Source: Dethiobacter alkaliphilus AHT 1 (lineage in GTDB: Bacteria; Bacillota; Dethiobacteria; Dethiobacterales; Dethiobacteraceae). Taken from it: a stretch of 64,000 bases of DNA. The notes below the pieces were generated by a model that made no database searches, was not told the DNA's origin, and saw only the letters and a list, made by a program, of their open reading frames with translations. Location: contig NZ_ACJM01000001.1 of assembly GCF_000174415.1 (NCBI RefSeq), forward strand, positions 248,001 to 312,000. Direction: 5' to 3'. Numbering within the stretch: position 1 is the stretch's first letter; every line of letters starts with the position of its first letter. The position numbers and the translations under genes are program-made. Positions 14,779-22,475 of this stretch are shown here, piece after piece.

Positions 14779-15481
14779 AACAACAAAGATTCTCGTAGTA
14801 GATGATGAGCCGAAAATCAGGCGCATTGTGGAGCAAAGTCTGCGCAAGGATGCCTACCGTGTTGTGCATGCCTGTGACGGATTAGAGGCTCTGCAGAAGC
14901 TGGAGACAGAGCATCCCGATTTGCTGGTTCTGGATTTAATGATGCCGGAGATGGATGGCTTTGAGGTTTGCAAAGCAATGCGCAACCGTGGTGATAACAC
15001 GCCGGTTATTATCCTCACTGCTAAGGATGAGCTGGAAGACAAAGCGTTTGGCTTTAATCTGGGAGTTGATGATTATGTCACCAAACCCTTTAGCCCCTCG
15101 GAACTGGCGCTCCGTGTTAAGGCAGTGCTGCGCCGGGTCAGCGGTGAAGAGCTGGCCCCTCGCCTTAAAGAAGGCACCTTCGATGACGGCCGTTTATATA
15201 TTAACAGCAAAACCCGGGAAGTCCGTTTAAACGGGGAAGATGTCTATCTGACAGCCAAAGAGTTTGACCTGTTATGGGTTTTGGCCAATAATCCCGGCGT
15301 TGTGTACAGCCGCGACCAGCTTTTGGATATGGTATGGGGCAATGAATATTTTGGAGATGCGGGCACAGTAACCGTGTTAATTCGCCGCATCCGGGAAAAA
15401 ATAGAAAAAGATCCTGCCAACCCTACCTATCTGCGTACCGTTTGGGGGATTGGATATAAGTTTGAAGCGGTCTCTATTTAA
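14768..15481 (+). CDS. OmpR/PhoB family response regulator
   Basis: 237 residues. The receiver (1-120) has the acidic pair in VVDDEPK, the phospho-acceptor Asp in LLVLDLMMPEMDG, Thr in IILTAKDE and Lys in YVTKPFSP. The C-terminal winged helix (about 140-234) has TAKEFDLLWVLANNPG, SRDQLLDMVWG and the recognition helix VTVLIRRIREKIEKDP, then the wing RTVWGIGYKF. It overlaps the kinase gene with its own GGAGG, so the pair is translated together. Targets are unknown; no clear direct-repeat operator is seen upstream of its own operon. Confidence 0.95.
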   Translation: MMSKTTKILVVDDEPKIRRIVEQSLRKDAYRVVHACDGLEALQKLETEHPDLLVLDLMMPEMDGFEVCKAMRNRGDNTPVIILTAKDELEDKAFGFNLGVDDYVTKPFSPSELALRVKAVLRRVSGEELAPRLKEGTFDDGRLYINSKTREVRLNGEDVYLTAKEFDLLWVLANNPGVVYSRDQLLDMVWGNEYFGDAGTVTVLIRRIREKIEKDPANPTYLRTVWGIGYKFEAVSI

Positions 15482-15528
15482 TTTCTAATTTATTTTTACT
15501 TGGGCATAATGATAGTGAGGGATGCTTT

Positions 15529-15909
15529 TTGCGATGCGGCGTTGACATTATTGAAATATCCAGGATTGCCCGCGCCTATCGCCGGCGCCCACAGCTATTT
15601 ATGAAACGTTTCTTTACCGCAGAGGAACAAGCTCAGCTGGCCGGACGTAAACATGTGGAAAAGCATCTGGCGGCCCGCTTTGCCGGAAAAGAGGCGGTAG
15701 CTAAGCTTTTGGGGACAGGTATTGGCTCTATTGGCTGGAGAGAGGTGGAGATTCTCACTCTTGCCGGCGGACAGCCTGTGGTTAATCTGCACGGCAGGGC
15801 AGCGAGCCGTGCCAAAGAGCTGTGCCTGGGTCAAATTTCCATATCCCTTAGTCACGCCCGGGAATATGCCGTGGCGCAGGCAGTGGCAGCCATTCTTACA
15901 GAATTATAA
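15529..15909 (+). CDS. acpS: Holo-[acyl-carrier-protein] synthase
   Basis: 126 residues, the normal AcpS size. It moves the 4'-phosphopantetheine of CoA onto the acyl carrier protein serine, starting fatty acid synthesis. Mg/CoA motifs: GVDIIEISRI (metal Asp), FAGKEAVAKLLGTGI (the F-[AS]-[GA]-KEA motif with its metal Glu) and the closing ISLSHAREYAVA. The TTG start is forced: it gives the canonical start RCGVDIIEI and lies seven bases after GAGG. It is the last gene before iscR; an inverted repeat and promoter lie between them. Confidence 0.93.
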   Translation: MRCGVDIIEISRIARAYRRRPQLFMKRFFTAEEQAQLAGRKHVEKHLAARFAGKEAVAKLLGTGIGSIGWREVEILTLAGGQPVVNLHGRAASRAKELCLGQISISLSHAREYAVAQAVAAILTEL

Positions 15910-15935
15910 AACTATATATAAATGTTAAAATACAC

Positions 15936-15964
15936 TTGACGGCAGAAATGCCGTCTGATACTCT
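15936..15964 (+). promoter_or_regulatory. Candidate promoter and dyad upstream of iscR
   Basis: TTGACG (15936-15941) is 17 bases before TACTCT (15959-15964, poor -10). A perfect dyad GACGGC-AGAAAT-GCCGTC (15938-15955) overlaps the -35 and spacer. A second short dyad, CCGA-N9-TCGG, lies at about 15974-15990. One of these could bind IscR for autoregulation; I cannot match either to a known site with confidence. Confidence 0.45.
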
Positions 15965-16013
15965 AATGTAAAGCCGAGTAAATTTATCGGGATTTGATGG
16001 GCAGGTAATGTGT

Positions 16014-16436
16014 ATGAAGGTTTCTGCAAAAGGAGAATACGGTGTACGTGCCATGGCAATTCTGGCGCTGGAATTTCGGGCCGGGCCCATTCCCCTGCGC
16101 GAAATTGCCAAGCGTGAAGGGATTTCCTATCAGTTTCTGGAGCAGATTTTTCTGCCGCTCAGGCGTGCCGGTCTGATTGATTCGGTGCGGGGAGCCAAGG
16201 GAGGTTATGTGCTGGCCCGTCCACCGGATGAAATTAAGGTTGGCGATATCCTGCGCGCTCTGGAAGGCCCCATAGCTCCGGTGGAATGTGTGGGGGAAGG
16301 AAATACGGATGCCTGCGGGCGCAGTGCCGCATGCCTCACGCGCGGAATATGGGAAAAGCTGCGGGATACAATGTCTGAAGTTTTAAATGATATTACACTG
16401 GCCGATGTAATAAAGATGTCGGCCGATTCGACATAG
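16014..16436 (+). CDS. iscR: Rrf2 family Fe-S regulator, IscR-like
   Basis: 140 residues. The winged helix begins MKVSAKGEYGVRAMAILAL, with ISYQFLEQIFLPLRRAGLID (recognition region) and SVRGAKGGYVLARPP (wing). The three Cys of the [2Fe-2S] loop are visible in ECVGEGNTDACGRSAAC, spaced as in IscR/CymR-type sensors. ATG 16014 is favoured over 16008 because AGG lies eight bases before it and the protein then starts canonically. It heads iscR-iscS-iscU-ylbF, so it probably senses Fe-S status and represses the operon. The CymR (cysteine) alternative is less likely with three Cys present. Confidence 0.9.
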   Translation: MKVSAKGEYGVRAMAILALEFRAGPIPLREIAKREGISYQFLEQIFLPLRRAGLIDSVRGAKGGYVLARPPDEIKVGDILRALEGPIAPVECVGEGNTDACGRSAACLTRGIWEKLRDTMSEVLNDITLADVIKMSADST

Positions 16437-16447
16437 GAGGGCTGTCC

Positions 16448-17617
16448 ATGAAAAAAATATATTTGGACCACGGCGCAACAACTAAGATGAACCCGGAAGT
16501 CCTGGAGACTATGATGCCTTATATGACAGAAATTTACGGCAATCCGTCCAGTATTCACTTCTTCGGACGTGAGGTGCGTAAAGCTGTGGAGGAGGCCAGG
16601 GAAAAGGTGGCCGCCGCCATTGGTGCGCAGCCACGGGAAATCATTTTCACCTCCGGAGGCACCGAATCCGATAATTTAGCCATTCGTGGTGTGGCCAGGG
16701 CACTGCGGAAAAAAGGCAACCATATCATCACCAGTGCGGTGGAGCACCATGCGGTGATTGATACCTGCAATGCCCTAAAAGACGAGGGCTTTGAAGTTAC
16801 CGCCGTCCCTGTGGATGAGCATGGCATGGTGAATGTAAAGGATGTGGAGGCGGCCATCACCGACCAAACCATCCTGATTACTATCATGATGGCCAATAAC
16901 GAAGTGGGAACCATCATGCCTGTAGCGGAAATTGGCAAACTGGCCAAGGAGCGCGGCATTACTTTTCATACCGATGCGGTGCAGGCCATCGGCAGCCTGC
17001 CCGTTAATGTGGAAGAGATAAACTGTGATTTACTATCCATGTCCGCCCATAAATTTTATGGCCCCAAAGGGGTGGGCGCTCTTTATGTCCGTAAAGGAAC
17101 GAAACTGAAGGTTTATAACTTTGGCGGTGCCCAGGAGCGCAAAATGCGCCCCGGCACGGAAAATGTTCCCGGTATTATTGGGATGGGCAAAGCCATAGAG
17201 CTGGCGGTCACCGACCTGGAACAGAAAACAGAACAGGTGAGAAAACTGCGGGATAAGCTAATTGACGGACTGATGCAGATTGAAGATACCAAGCTAAACG
17301 GGCATCCCCAAGAGCGTTTGCCCGGCAGTGTTAACGTTTCCATTCAGTATGTAGAGGGGGAATCCCTGATTCTCAGCCTGGACTTAAAAGGCATTGCGGC
17401 TTCCAGCGGCTCTGCCTGCACCTCAGGTTCTTTGGATCCCTCACATGTGCTGATGGCCATGGGCCTTGACCATCAGACTGCTCACGGCTCTTTGCGTCTC
17501 ACGCTGGGCCGCGACAATACAGAAGAAGAAATTGATTATGTACTTGAAGTTATACCGGAAGTTGTGGAGCGCCTGCGTTCCATGTCTCCTGTGTATGCCT
17601 GTAAATCTGAAAACTAG
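16448..17617 (+). CDS. iscS: Cysteine desulfurase (NifS/IscS, group II-free loop type)
   Basis: 389 residues, PLP fold type I. It takes sulfur from cysteine to give a persulfide for Fe-S cluster and thio-cofactor assembly. Seen: start KKIYLDHGATTKMNP, TSGGTESDNLAIRG (PLP phosphate), VEHHAVI, the Schiff-base Lys in SAHKFYGPKG, RPGTENVPGIIG, and the active-site Cys in ASSGSACTSGSLDPS on the long loop of NifS/IscS-class enzymes. It starts 11 bases after iscR and is followed 11 bases later by the scaffold gene, so it works in housekeeping Fe-S assembly. Confidence 0.96.
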   Translation: MKKIYLDHGATTKMNPEVLETMMPYMTEIYGNPSSIHFFGREVRKAVEEAREKVAAAIGAQPREIIFTSGGTESDNLAIRGVARALRKKGNHIITSAVEHHAVIDTCNALKDEGFEVTAVPVDEHGMVNVKDVEAAITDQTILITIMMANNEVGTIMPVAEIGKLAKERGITFHTDAVQAIGSLPVNVEEINCDLLSMSAHKFYGPKGVGALYVRKGTKLKVYNFGGAQERKMRPGTENVPGIIGMGKAIELAVTDLEQKTEQVRKLRDKLIDGLMQIEDTKLNGHPQERLPGSVNVSIQYVEGESLILSLDLKGIAASSGSACTSGSLDPSHVLMAMGLDHQTAHGSLRLTLGRDNTEEEIDYVLEVIPEVVERLRSMSPVYACKSEN

Positions 17618-17628
17618 GGGGTGGAGTG

Positions 17629-18006
17629 ATGTACACGGAAAAAGTAATGGAGCATTTTACCAATCCACGCAATGTCGGGGAAATTGACAATGCAGATGGC
17701 GTGGGCGAAGTGGGGAACATGAAGTGTGGCGACATCATGCGGATATACATTAAGGTGAATGATGAGAATGTTATAGAAGATGTTAAATTCCGCACCTTTG
17801 GCTGCGGTGCCGCCATCGCCACCAGCAGTGTGGTGACCGAGATGGTAAAGGGAAAAACCATCGATGAAGCATTGGAAATTACCAACAAGAAGGTGGCAGA
17901 AGAGCTGGGCGGTCTGCCGGAAAACAAAATGCACTGTTCTAATCTGGCCGCCGATGCTCTGCACAAAGCCATTGAGGATTTAAAGAACAAACGCAATGAC
18001 GAATAA
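17629..18006 (+). CDS. iscU: Fe-S cluster scaffold, NifU N-terminal/IscU type
   Basis: 125 residues. All three cluster-binding Cys are present, in GNMKCGDIMRIY, TFGCGAAIATSS and KMHCSNLAADAL, with the Asp after the first. TEKVMEHFTNPRNVGE is the typical N-terminus of clostridial NifU-N proteins. ATG 17629 is chosen, GGAGTG lying just upstream; a GTG is one codon earlier. The desulfurase upstream donates sulfur and the cluster is built on this protein. SufB/C/D, HscA and HscB are not in the window. Confidence 0.95.
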   Translation: MYTEKVMEHFTNPRNVGEIDNADGVGEVGNMKCGDIMRIYIKVNDENVIEDVKFRTFGCGAAIATSSVVTEMVKGKTIDEALEITNKKVAEELGGLPENKMHCSNLAADALHKAIEDLKNKRNDE

Positions 18007-18023
18007 ATATCAGGAGGGAAAAT

Positions 18024-18416
18024 ATGAAGCCTTTGGAGTTAGCTGAACAGCTGGGTGAGGCCATTTTGGACTCCGATGAATACAAAGATTTTACCCGGGC
18101 CAAGGAAGCCATGGAAGCCAGTGATGAAGCACAGGATTTGGTAAACACTTTCTCCGATAAGCAGCAGGCCTTACGCGATACCCAACTGGGTGGAAAAAAA
18201 GTCTCTCAGGAGCAAGTTGACGAGCTTCGTGAACATCAGCGCACCATGCTGGAAAATCCTGAAATTAAGGCCTACCTGGAAGCAAAGAAAGAAGTGGAAG
18301 GCCTGTTGGCAGCCGTAAACGGAACCATCTCCCGTGTGACCGGAATGGAAGCCGGAGGCCATAGCCATAGCCATGGTGGCGGTGGTGGCGGCGGCTGTTC
18401 AGGTGGTTGCTGCTAG
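18024..18416 (+). CDS. YlbF/YmcA-like (Ric complex) protein with His/Gly/Cys metal-binding tail
   Basis: 130 residues. Residues 1-108 are the all-helical YlbF/YmcA fold (ELAEQLGEAILDSDEYKDF, QDLVNTFSDKQQALRD, NPEIKAYLEAKKEVEGLL). In B. subtilis, YlbF, YmcA and YaaT form the Ric complex that carries [4Fe-4S] clusters and affects RNase Y, sporulation and competence. Here a flexible tail is added: HSHSH (113-117), seven glycines, then CSGGCC (Cys125, 129, 130), a likely metal or cluster site. It is the fourth gene of the isc operon, 17 bases behind iscU, and is closed by a terminator. A cluster-related role is an inference from tail and context. Confidence 0.85.
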   Translation: MKPLELAEQLGEAILDSDEYKDFTRAKEAMEASDEAQDLVNTFSDKQQALRDTQLGGKKVSQEQVDELREHQRTMLENPEIKAYLEAKKEVEGLLAAVNGTISRVTGMEAGGHSHSHGGGGGGGCSGGCC

Positions 18417-18437
18417 AAAAAGAGGTGTTAGTCAAGT

Positions 18438-18464
18438 AAAGGCGCAATTATTGCGCCTTTTTTT
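18438..18464 (+). terminator. Rho-independent terminator of the isc operon
   Basis: AAAGGCGCAAT and ATTGCGCCTTT pair around one base and run into TTTTTTT. Confidence 0.92.
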
Positions 18465-18502
18465 CCCTCTACTGTGTAGAAACCGTCAGGGGGTGTAAAT
18501 CT

Positions 18503-20041
18503 ATGGATATTGTTACTGCAGCCCAGATGCAGGAGATTGACCGCCGGGCCATTGAGGAATACAAAATACCCGGCGTTGTGCTGATGGAGAATGCGGGGCT
18601 GCGCTTGGTGGAGGCCATTAATCGCCTGGGTTGCGGACCCAGGATAGTGGTGGTGGCCGGTAAAGGAAACAACGGCGGTGATGGTTTTGTGGTGGCCCGG
18701 CATCTGTCTCCACACAAAAACCTGACCGTGTGGACCACAGCGGACACATCAGAATATCGGGGCGACGCACTGATAAATCTTAATATCCTGCATAAACTGG
18801 AAATACCGTGTACTAATCTGCGGCAAGACCATGCTTTGGCGGCGCTGGAAGCTGAATTGGCTGCGGCAGACCTGGTGGTGGATGCTCTTTTGGGTACCGG
18901 TGTAACCCGGGAAGTGGATTCCTTTTATGCAGATATTATCCGCCTCATTAATAAAGCGCCGGCACCGGTATTGGCGGTGGACATCCCCTCCGGAATCAGT
19001 GCCGACACCGGCCAAGTGCTGGGAGAAGCGGTGCAGGCCGATTTTACCGTCACCTTTGCCCTTCCCAAGCGCGGATTACTTCTTTTTCCCGGAGCAGGAC
19101 ATGCCGGGCGGCTGGAAATTGCCGATATCGGCATTCCACGGCCGCTTTTGACAGGACACGGCCTGGCAATGTTGACAAAGGAGCAGGTGGCCTCTGCACT
19201 GCCGGGGCGGCCCGCTAATACCCATAAAGGTACTTTTGGTTCGGCGCTTTTATTAGCCGGCTCCCGGGGCATGTCCGGTGCAGCCACCCTTTCTGCCCGT
19301 GCAGCGCTGCGCGGCGGATGCGGCCTGGTATTTGCCGCCACGCCGCAGAGTGTGCAGCCCATGGTGGCAAGCCAGGTGGCCGAAGCTATCACAATGCCGC
19401 TGCCGGAAAATGAGGCTGGGCGGCTGCATGCATCGGCTCTGCCGCTGTTAAGAGAGAGATGGCAAAGCTGCCGGTCGTTGGCCGTTGGGCCGGGACTGGC
19501 GGAGGATGAAGAAACCCTGTGGCTTTTGGCTGGGATTATGGCTGAATGTCAGCTGCCGGTGGTGCTGGATGCCGGCGCCTTAAATCTGCTGGCCAAAAAA
19601 CCACAGCTTATGGACGGGCGCAAGGCTCCTGTCATCCTTACTCCTCACCCCGGAGAGGCGGCCCGACTGCTTGACACAACCGTTTCCCAGGTTGAGTCCC
19701 ACCGTTTGCAGGCAGCCCGTGAGCTTTGCACCGCTTACCGAAGCACCGTTGTTCTCAAAGGAGCCCACACGTTGGTTGCCACCGAAGATGAGGTTTTCCT
19801 TAATGTGACCGGCAACAGCGGTATGGCCTCTGCAGGCAGCGGTGATGTATTAACCGGGCTGCTGGTGTCACTTTTGGCCCAGGGGATGAGTACGCATAAA
19901 GCAGCCTGTGCTGCAGTTTATCTGCATGGCCTGGCAGCTGATTTGGCTGTGGAAAATATCAGTAAGGCGGCACTGGTTGCAGGTGACATCATTGACCATA
20001 TTTCCCTGGCATATCTGCAAACAGAAAAAATACATATGTAG
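18503..20041 (+). CDS. nnr: Bifunctional NAD(P)H-hydrate epimerase / ADP-dependent dehydratase
   Basis: 512 residues, both halves of the nicotinamide nucleotide repair system in one chain. The YjeF-N epimerase (about 1-215) has GKGNNGGDGFVVARHL, DALLGTG and DIPSGISADTG. The YjeF-C/ribokinase-like dehydratase (about 225-505) has THKGTFGSALLLAGSRGMSG, LTPHPGEAARLL and the nucleotide-binding NSGMASAGSGDVLTG. It turns damaged hydrated NADH/NADPH back to the normal form. ATG lies shortly after AGGGGGTG. In many Firmicutes this gene lies next to acpS; here the isc operon separates them. Confidence 0.95.
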   Translation: MDIVTAAQMQEIDRRAIEEYKIPGVVLMENAGLRLVEAINRLGCGPRIVVVAGKGNNGGDGFVVARHLSPHKNLTVWTTADTSEYRGDALINLNILHKLEIPCTNLRQDHALAALEAELAAADLVVDALLGTGVTREVDSFYADIIRLINKAPAPVLAVDIPSGISADTGQVLGEAVQADFTVTFALPKRGLLLFPGAGHAGRLEIADIGIPRPLLTGHGLAMLTKEQVASALPGRPANTHKGTFGSALLLAGSRGMSGAATLSARAALRGGCGLVFAATPQSVQPMVASQVAEAITMPLPENEAGRLHASALPLLRERWQSCRSLAVGPGLAEDEETLWLLAGIMAECQLPVVLDAGALNLLAKKPQLMDGRKAPVILTPHPGEAARLLDTTVSQVESHRLQAARELCTAYRSTVVLKGAHTLVATEDEVFLNVTGNSGMASAGSGDVLTGLLVSLLAQGMSTHKAACAAVYLHGLAADLAVENISKAALVAGDIIDHISLAYLQTEKIHM

Positions 20042-20053
20042 GAGGAGTACGCA

Positions 20054-20500
20054 ATGTTAGCAAAAGAAATTATGACCACAAATGTTATCTCTGTAAGTCA
20101 GGAGGCCACCATCAACGACGTGGCAGCGATTTTGGTTGAACACAGAATCAGCGGTGTTCCGGTGGTGGATAAAGAGCAGCGCGTGGTGGGCATGGTGACC
20201 GAAGGAGACCTGATTCATCAGGACAAAAAGCTGCATACTCCCGCATTTCTGGAAATTCTTGGCGGTGTGATATATCTGGAAAACCCGCAACGGGTGGCCA
20301 AAGATCTGGAAAAAATGACGGCCACAAAAGTGGTGGAGATTATGACCCGTAAAGTATTTACCGTTAAAGAAGATACGCCCATTGAAGATATTGCAACCAT
20401 GATGGTGGAAAGACAGGTTAATCGTGTTCCGGTGGTGGATGCCGCAGGGAAACTGACGGGAATTGTCAGCAGGCAGGACCTGGTCAAAGCCATGGTTTAG
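20054..20500 (+). CDS. CBS domain pair protein
   Basis: 148 residues, a stand-alone Bateman module. CBS1: EIMTTNVISVSQEATINDVA, RISGVPVVDKEQRVVGMVTE. CBS2 after a helical insert of about 50 residues: EIMTRKVFTVKEDTPIED, QVNRVPVVDAAGKLTGIVSR. Such proteins bind adenosine nucleotides and act as energy sensors or regulators of partner enzymes; the ligand is unknown. Behind AGGAGGAG, 12 bases after nnr, and therefore in its operon. Confidence 0.92.
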   Translation: MLAKEIMTTNVISVSQEATINDVAAILVEHRISGVPVVDKEQRVVGMVTEGDLIHQDKKLHTPAFLEILGGVIYLENPQRVAKDLEKMTATKVVEIMTRKVFTVKEDTPIEDIATMMVERQVNRVPVVDAAGKLTGIVSRQDLVKAMV

Positions 20501-20590
20501 CCGGCTTTGACCGTATTGCTGTCAATGCTGTTTTCCCCGCTCTTCCACCAGTAGGCAATATTTACAGGTGGAGAAAGGGGAGAGGCTGTT

Positions 20591-21601
20591 GTGGCCAGGG
20601 CACTGACAGCATTATTGGTGTTGCTACTTTTTATAAGTGGGTGTTCCATGACTGCAGAGCGCCTGCCTGAGCAGGTGGAAGAGGCCTTAGGCAAAGCAGA
20701 AAGTTATTACGCCGAGCTGGAGGCCACGGTGTACAGCACCGAAGGTGAACAGTATTACCGGATAAAGCAGTGGATGGAGGCTCCGGCAAACTGGCGTGTG
20801 GAGGTAACTTCAACAACGGGAACCCAGGTGTTTATCTGCGACGGTACACAAATTTATGTCTATCAGCCCGGTATTGAAGACCATTACCGCCTGGATGCCG
20901 ACTTGGCCGCCGAAGTATCTCCACCTTTCTTTCTGGCCGGCTATTTGAACCGACTGCTGGAGGCAGAGGAATACTCCTTTGAAGGACAGCAGGAAAAGGA
21001 CGGTCAAAAATATTATGTGGCGTCTTTTAAAGGAGACCGGGATGATGAACTGGTGCGGCTCTGGTTAGACCGGCGAAGCCGGTTCCCCGTAATAGTGGAG
21101 ACATTTATTAATGACCAATTATTAAGCAGGGTTAAATGTACAACTTTGCAGTTAAATGACAAAATCTCACCGGATTTATTTCAGTTTAGTGCGCAAGACC
21201 AGTGGGAATTGGAATCACATTGTCTGGTAGAGCCTATGTCGCTGGATGAGGCGCAGGACTCATGGCCTTATCCTGTGTATACTCCGGGTTATGTACCTGA
21301 GGGCAGTTTTCTGTTTCTGATTTCCCAGAGCGAAGAAAACCAGATACCGCAATTGCTGTTTATTTATAAAGGTGATTATCATTTTACGGTGGTGCAGTCT
21401 CCTTCCACAGAAAAACAGCCGCACCTCTCGGAAGCTACACAGGAAGTTGTAATTAACGGAATCACCGGCTATTATCATCCCAATACTTCCGATGAACTGG
21501 CTACTCTTTGGTGGTCCAATGAAACCATAAGTTTTGTGCTTTCCGGAAGCCTGCCGCAGGAAGAAATGCTTCAGGTGGCAGAATCAATGCAGACCGACTA
21601 A
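20591..21601 (+). CDS. Lipoprotein with LolA-like fold, GerS-like, plus DUF4367-type C-terminus
   Basis: 336 residues. The signal peptide ends LLLFISGCSMT (lipobox Cys about 18). Residues 25-215 look like the LolA/LppX-type beta sheet used by clostridial GerS and sporulation lipoproteins: AESYYAELEATVYSTEGEQY, WRVEVTSTTGTQVFICDG, YQPGIEDHY, VRLWLDRRSRFPV. Residues 225-336 (YPVYTPGYVPEGSFLF ... ITGYYHPNTSDELATLWWSN) match the DUF4367 pattern. GerS proteins act in spore cortex hydrolysis, so a germination role is plausible, but LolA-like lipoproteins are diverse. The GTG start follows GGGGAGAGG. A terminator follows the stop. Confidence 0.7.
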   Translation: MARALTALLVLLLFISGCSMTAERLPEQVEEALGKAESYYAELEATVYSTEGEQYYRIKQWMEAPANWRVEVTSTTGTQVFICDGTQIYVYQPGIEDHYRLDADLAAEVSPPFFLAGYLNRLLEAEEYSFEGQQEKDGQKYYVASFKGDRDDELVRLWLDRRSRFPVIVETFINDQLLSRVKCTTLQLNDKISPDLFQFSAQDQWELESHCLVEPMSLDEAQDSWPYPVYTPGYVPEGSFLFLISQSEENQIPQLLFIYKGDYHFTVVQSPSTEKQPHLSEATQEVVINGITGYYHPNTSDELATLWWSNETISFVLSGSLPQEEMLQVAESMQTD

Positions 21602-21630
21602 GACAACGGAGTTCCCGTTGTCTTATTTTT
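21600..21630 (+). terminator. Rho-independent terminator
   Basis: AAGACAACGG-AGTT-CCCGTTGTCTT followed by ATTTTTG. Confidence 0.88.
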
Positions 21631-21657
21631 GCATAGGATAAAAAAAGGAGTGATTTA

Positions 21658-21873
21658 ATGGGTCTTGATAAGCACCCTCCGGTTATTCCGCCATGTCCGA
21701 CGGGTCTGTTTCTGGAAATTGCCCCGGGAGATACCCTGTATAAAATTGCCAAGGAGCAGGGGGTTACTGTGGAAGCTATCTTGGCGCTAAACCCGGGATT
21801 GGATCCGAAAAACCTGCAGATTGGTACATTTATTTGCCTGCCACTGCCCAAAGAACCGAGCCGAAAAACTTGA
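21658..21873 (+). CDS. Small LysM-domain protein
   Basis: 71 residues, nearly all one LysM domain: LEIAPGDTLYKIAKEQGVTV, then EAILALNPGLDPKNLQIG and TFICLPLP. LysM domains bind N-acetylglucosamine in peptidoglycan or spore cortex. There is no signal peptide; in Bacilli and Clostridia such leaderless LysM proteins (SafA, YhdB-like) are often put into the spore coat or cortex by the mother cell. AAAGGAG lies seven bases before the ATG. Terminators lie before and after, so it is monocistronic. Confidence 0.88.
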   Translation: MGLDKHPPVIPPCPTGLFLEIAPGDTLYKIAKEQGVTVEAILALNPGLDPKNLQIGTFICLPLPKEPSRKT

Positions 21874-21880
21874 TTATTTT

Positions 21881-21907
21881 AACTGCTGGAGTCAGCAGTT
21901 TTTTTTT
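21881..21907 (+). terminator. Rho-independent terminator
   Basis: AACTGCTG-GAGT-CAGCAGTT then TTTTTTT. Confidence 0.92.
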
Positions 21908-21919
21908 GCTAAAAAACTG

Positions 21920-21948
21920 TTGCAGGAAAGCAGAGGCGGTGCTATAAT
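21920..21948 (+). promoter_or_regulatory. Vegetative promoter of the ACT-hom-thrB-lysC operon
   Basis: TTGCAG (21920-21925) and a perfect TATAAT (21943-21948) are exactly 17 bases apart. A short leader with GCATACG / CGTGTGC arms precedes the first ribosome site. Confidence 0.75.
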
Positions 21949-21998
21949 GTTTAGCATACGTGAATCATTGTACGTGTGCAGTAGACAGGAGGCTGGCG

Positions 21999-22445
21999 AT
22001 GAAAGACACGGAGCATAAATTCTATCTTGTTAGGGAGAACGTGCTGCCACAGGTCCTGAAAAAGACGGCAGAGGCCAAAGAAATGCTGAAAAAAGGCCAG
22101 GCAAAGACGGCCAATGATGCTATTTCCGCAGTGGGTATCAGCCGCGCCGCTTTTTATAAGTACCGGGACTATATTTTTCCCTTTCGGGAAGCCAGTCACG
22201 GTAAGATTCTCACCATTTCACTGATACTTGAACACACCGCCGGTGTGCTCTCTGAAGTATTGAAAACCATTGCCCTGGCCCACGGTAATGTACTGACCAT
22301 TAATCAGGGAATCCCGCTGCAGGGCGTTGCCAATGCCTCCATTTCTTTTGAAACAGCGGAGTTAAAAGATGATGTCGATCAATTGCTGGCAGACCTGTCC
22401 CGCATTCCCGGCGTGCAAAAGCTGGAACTAATCGGACAGAACTAA
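21999..22445 (+). CDS. ACT-domain protein, UPF0735 (PheB-like)
   Basis: 148 residues. An N-terminal helical part (KFYLVRENVLPQVLKKTAEA, NDAISAVGISRAAFYKYRDY, like a small HTH) is followed by one ACT domain (LTISLILEHTAGVLSEVLKT and GNVLTINQGIPLQGVANASI). UPF0735 proteins head hom-thr operons in many Firmicutes and are thought to sense an amino acid; B. subtilis PheB is the best-known relative. Start 21999 is set by AGGAGG. It is first of four genes for threonine and lysine synthesis, so an allosteric or regulatory role in that path is likely. Confidence 0.9.
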   Translation: MKDTEHKFYLVRENVLPQVLKKTAEAKEMLKKGQAKTANDAISAVGISRAAFYKYRDYIFPFREASHGKILTISLILEHTAGVLSEVLKTIALAHGNVLTINQGIPLQGVANASISFETAELKDDVDQLLADLSRIPGVQKLELIGQN

Positions 22446-22475
22446 ACCAGACACTGAAATACAGGAGTGAGCTAA

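Noticed and set aside
16427-16434. Spo0A-like TTCGACAT at the end of iscR
   Set aside because: It lies in codons for Asp-Ser-Thr at the protein end; a single match inside a gene is likely chance.
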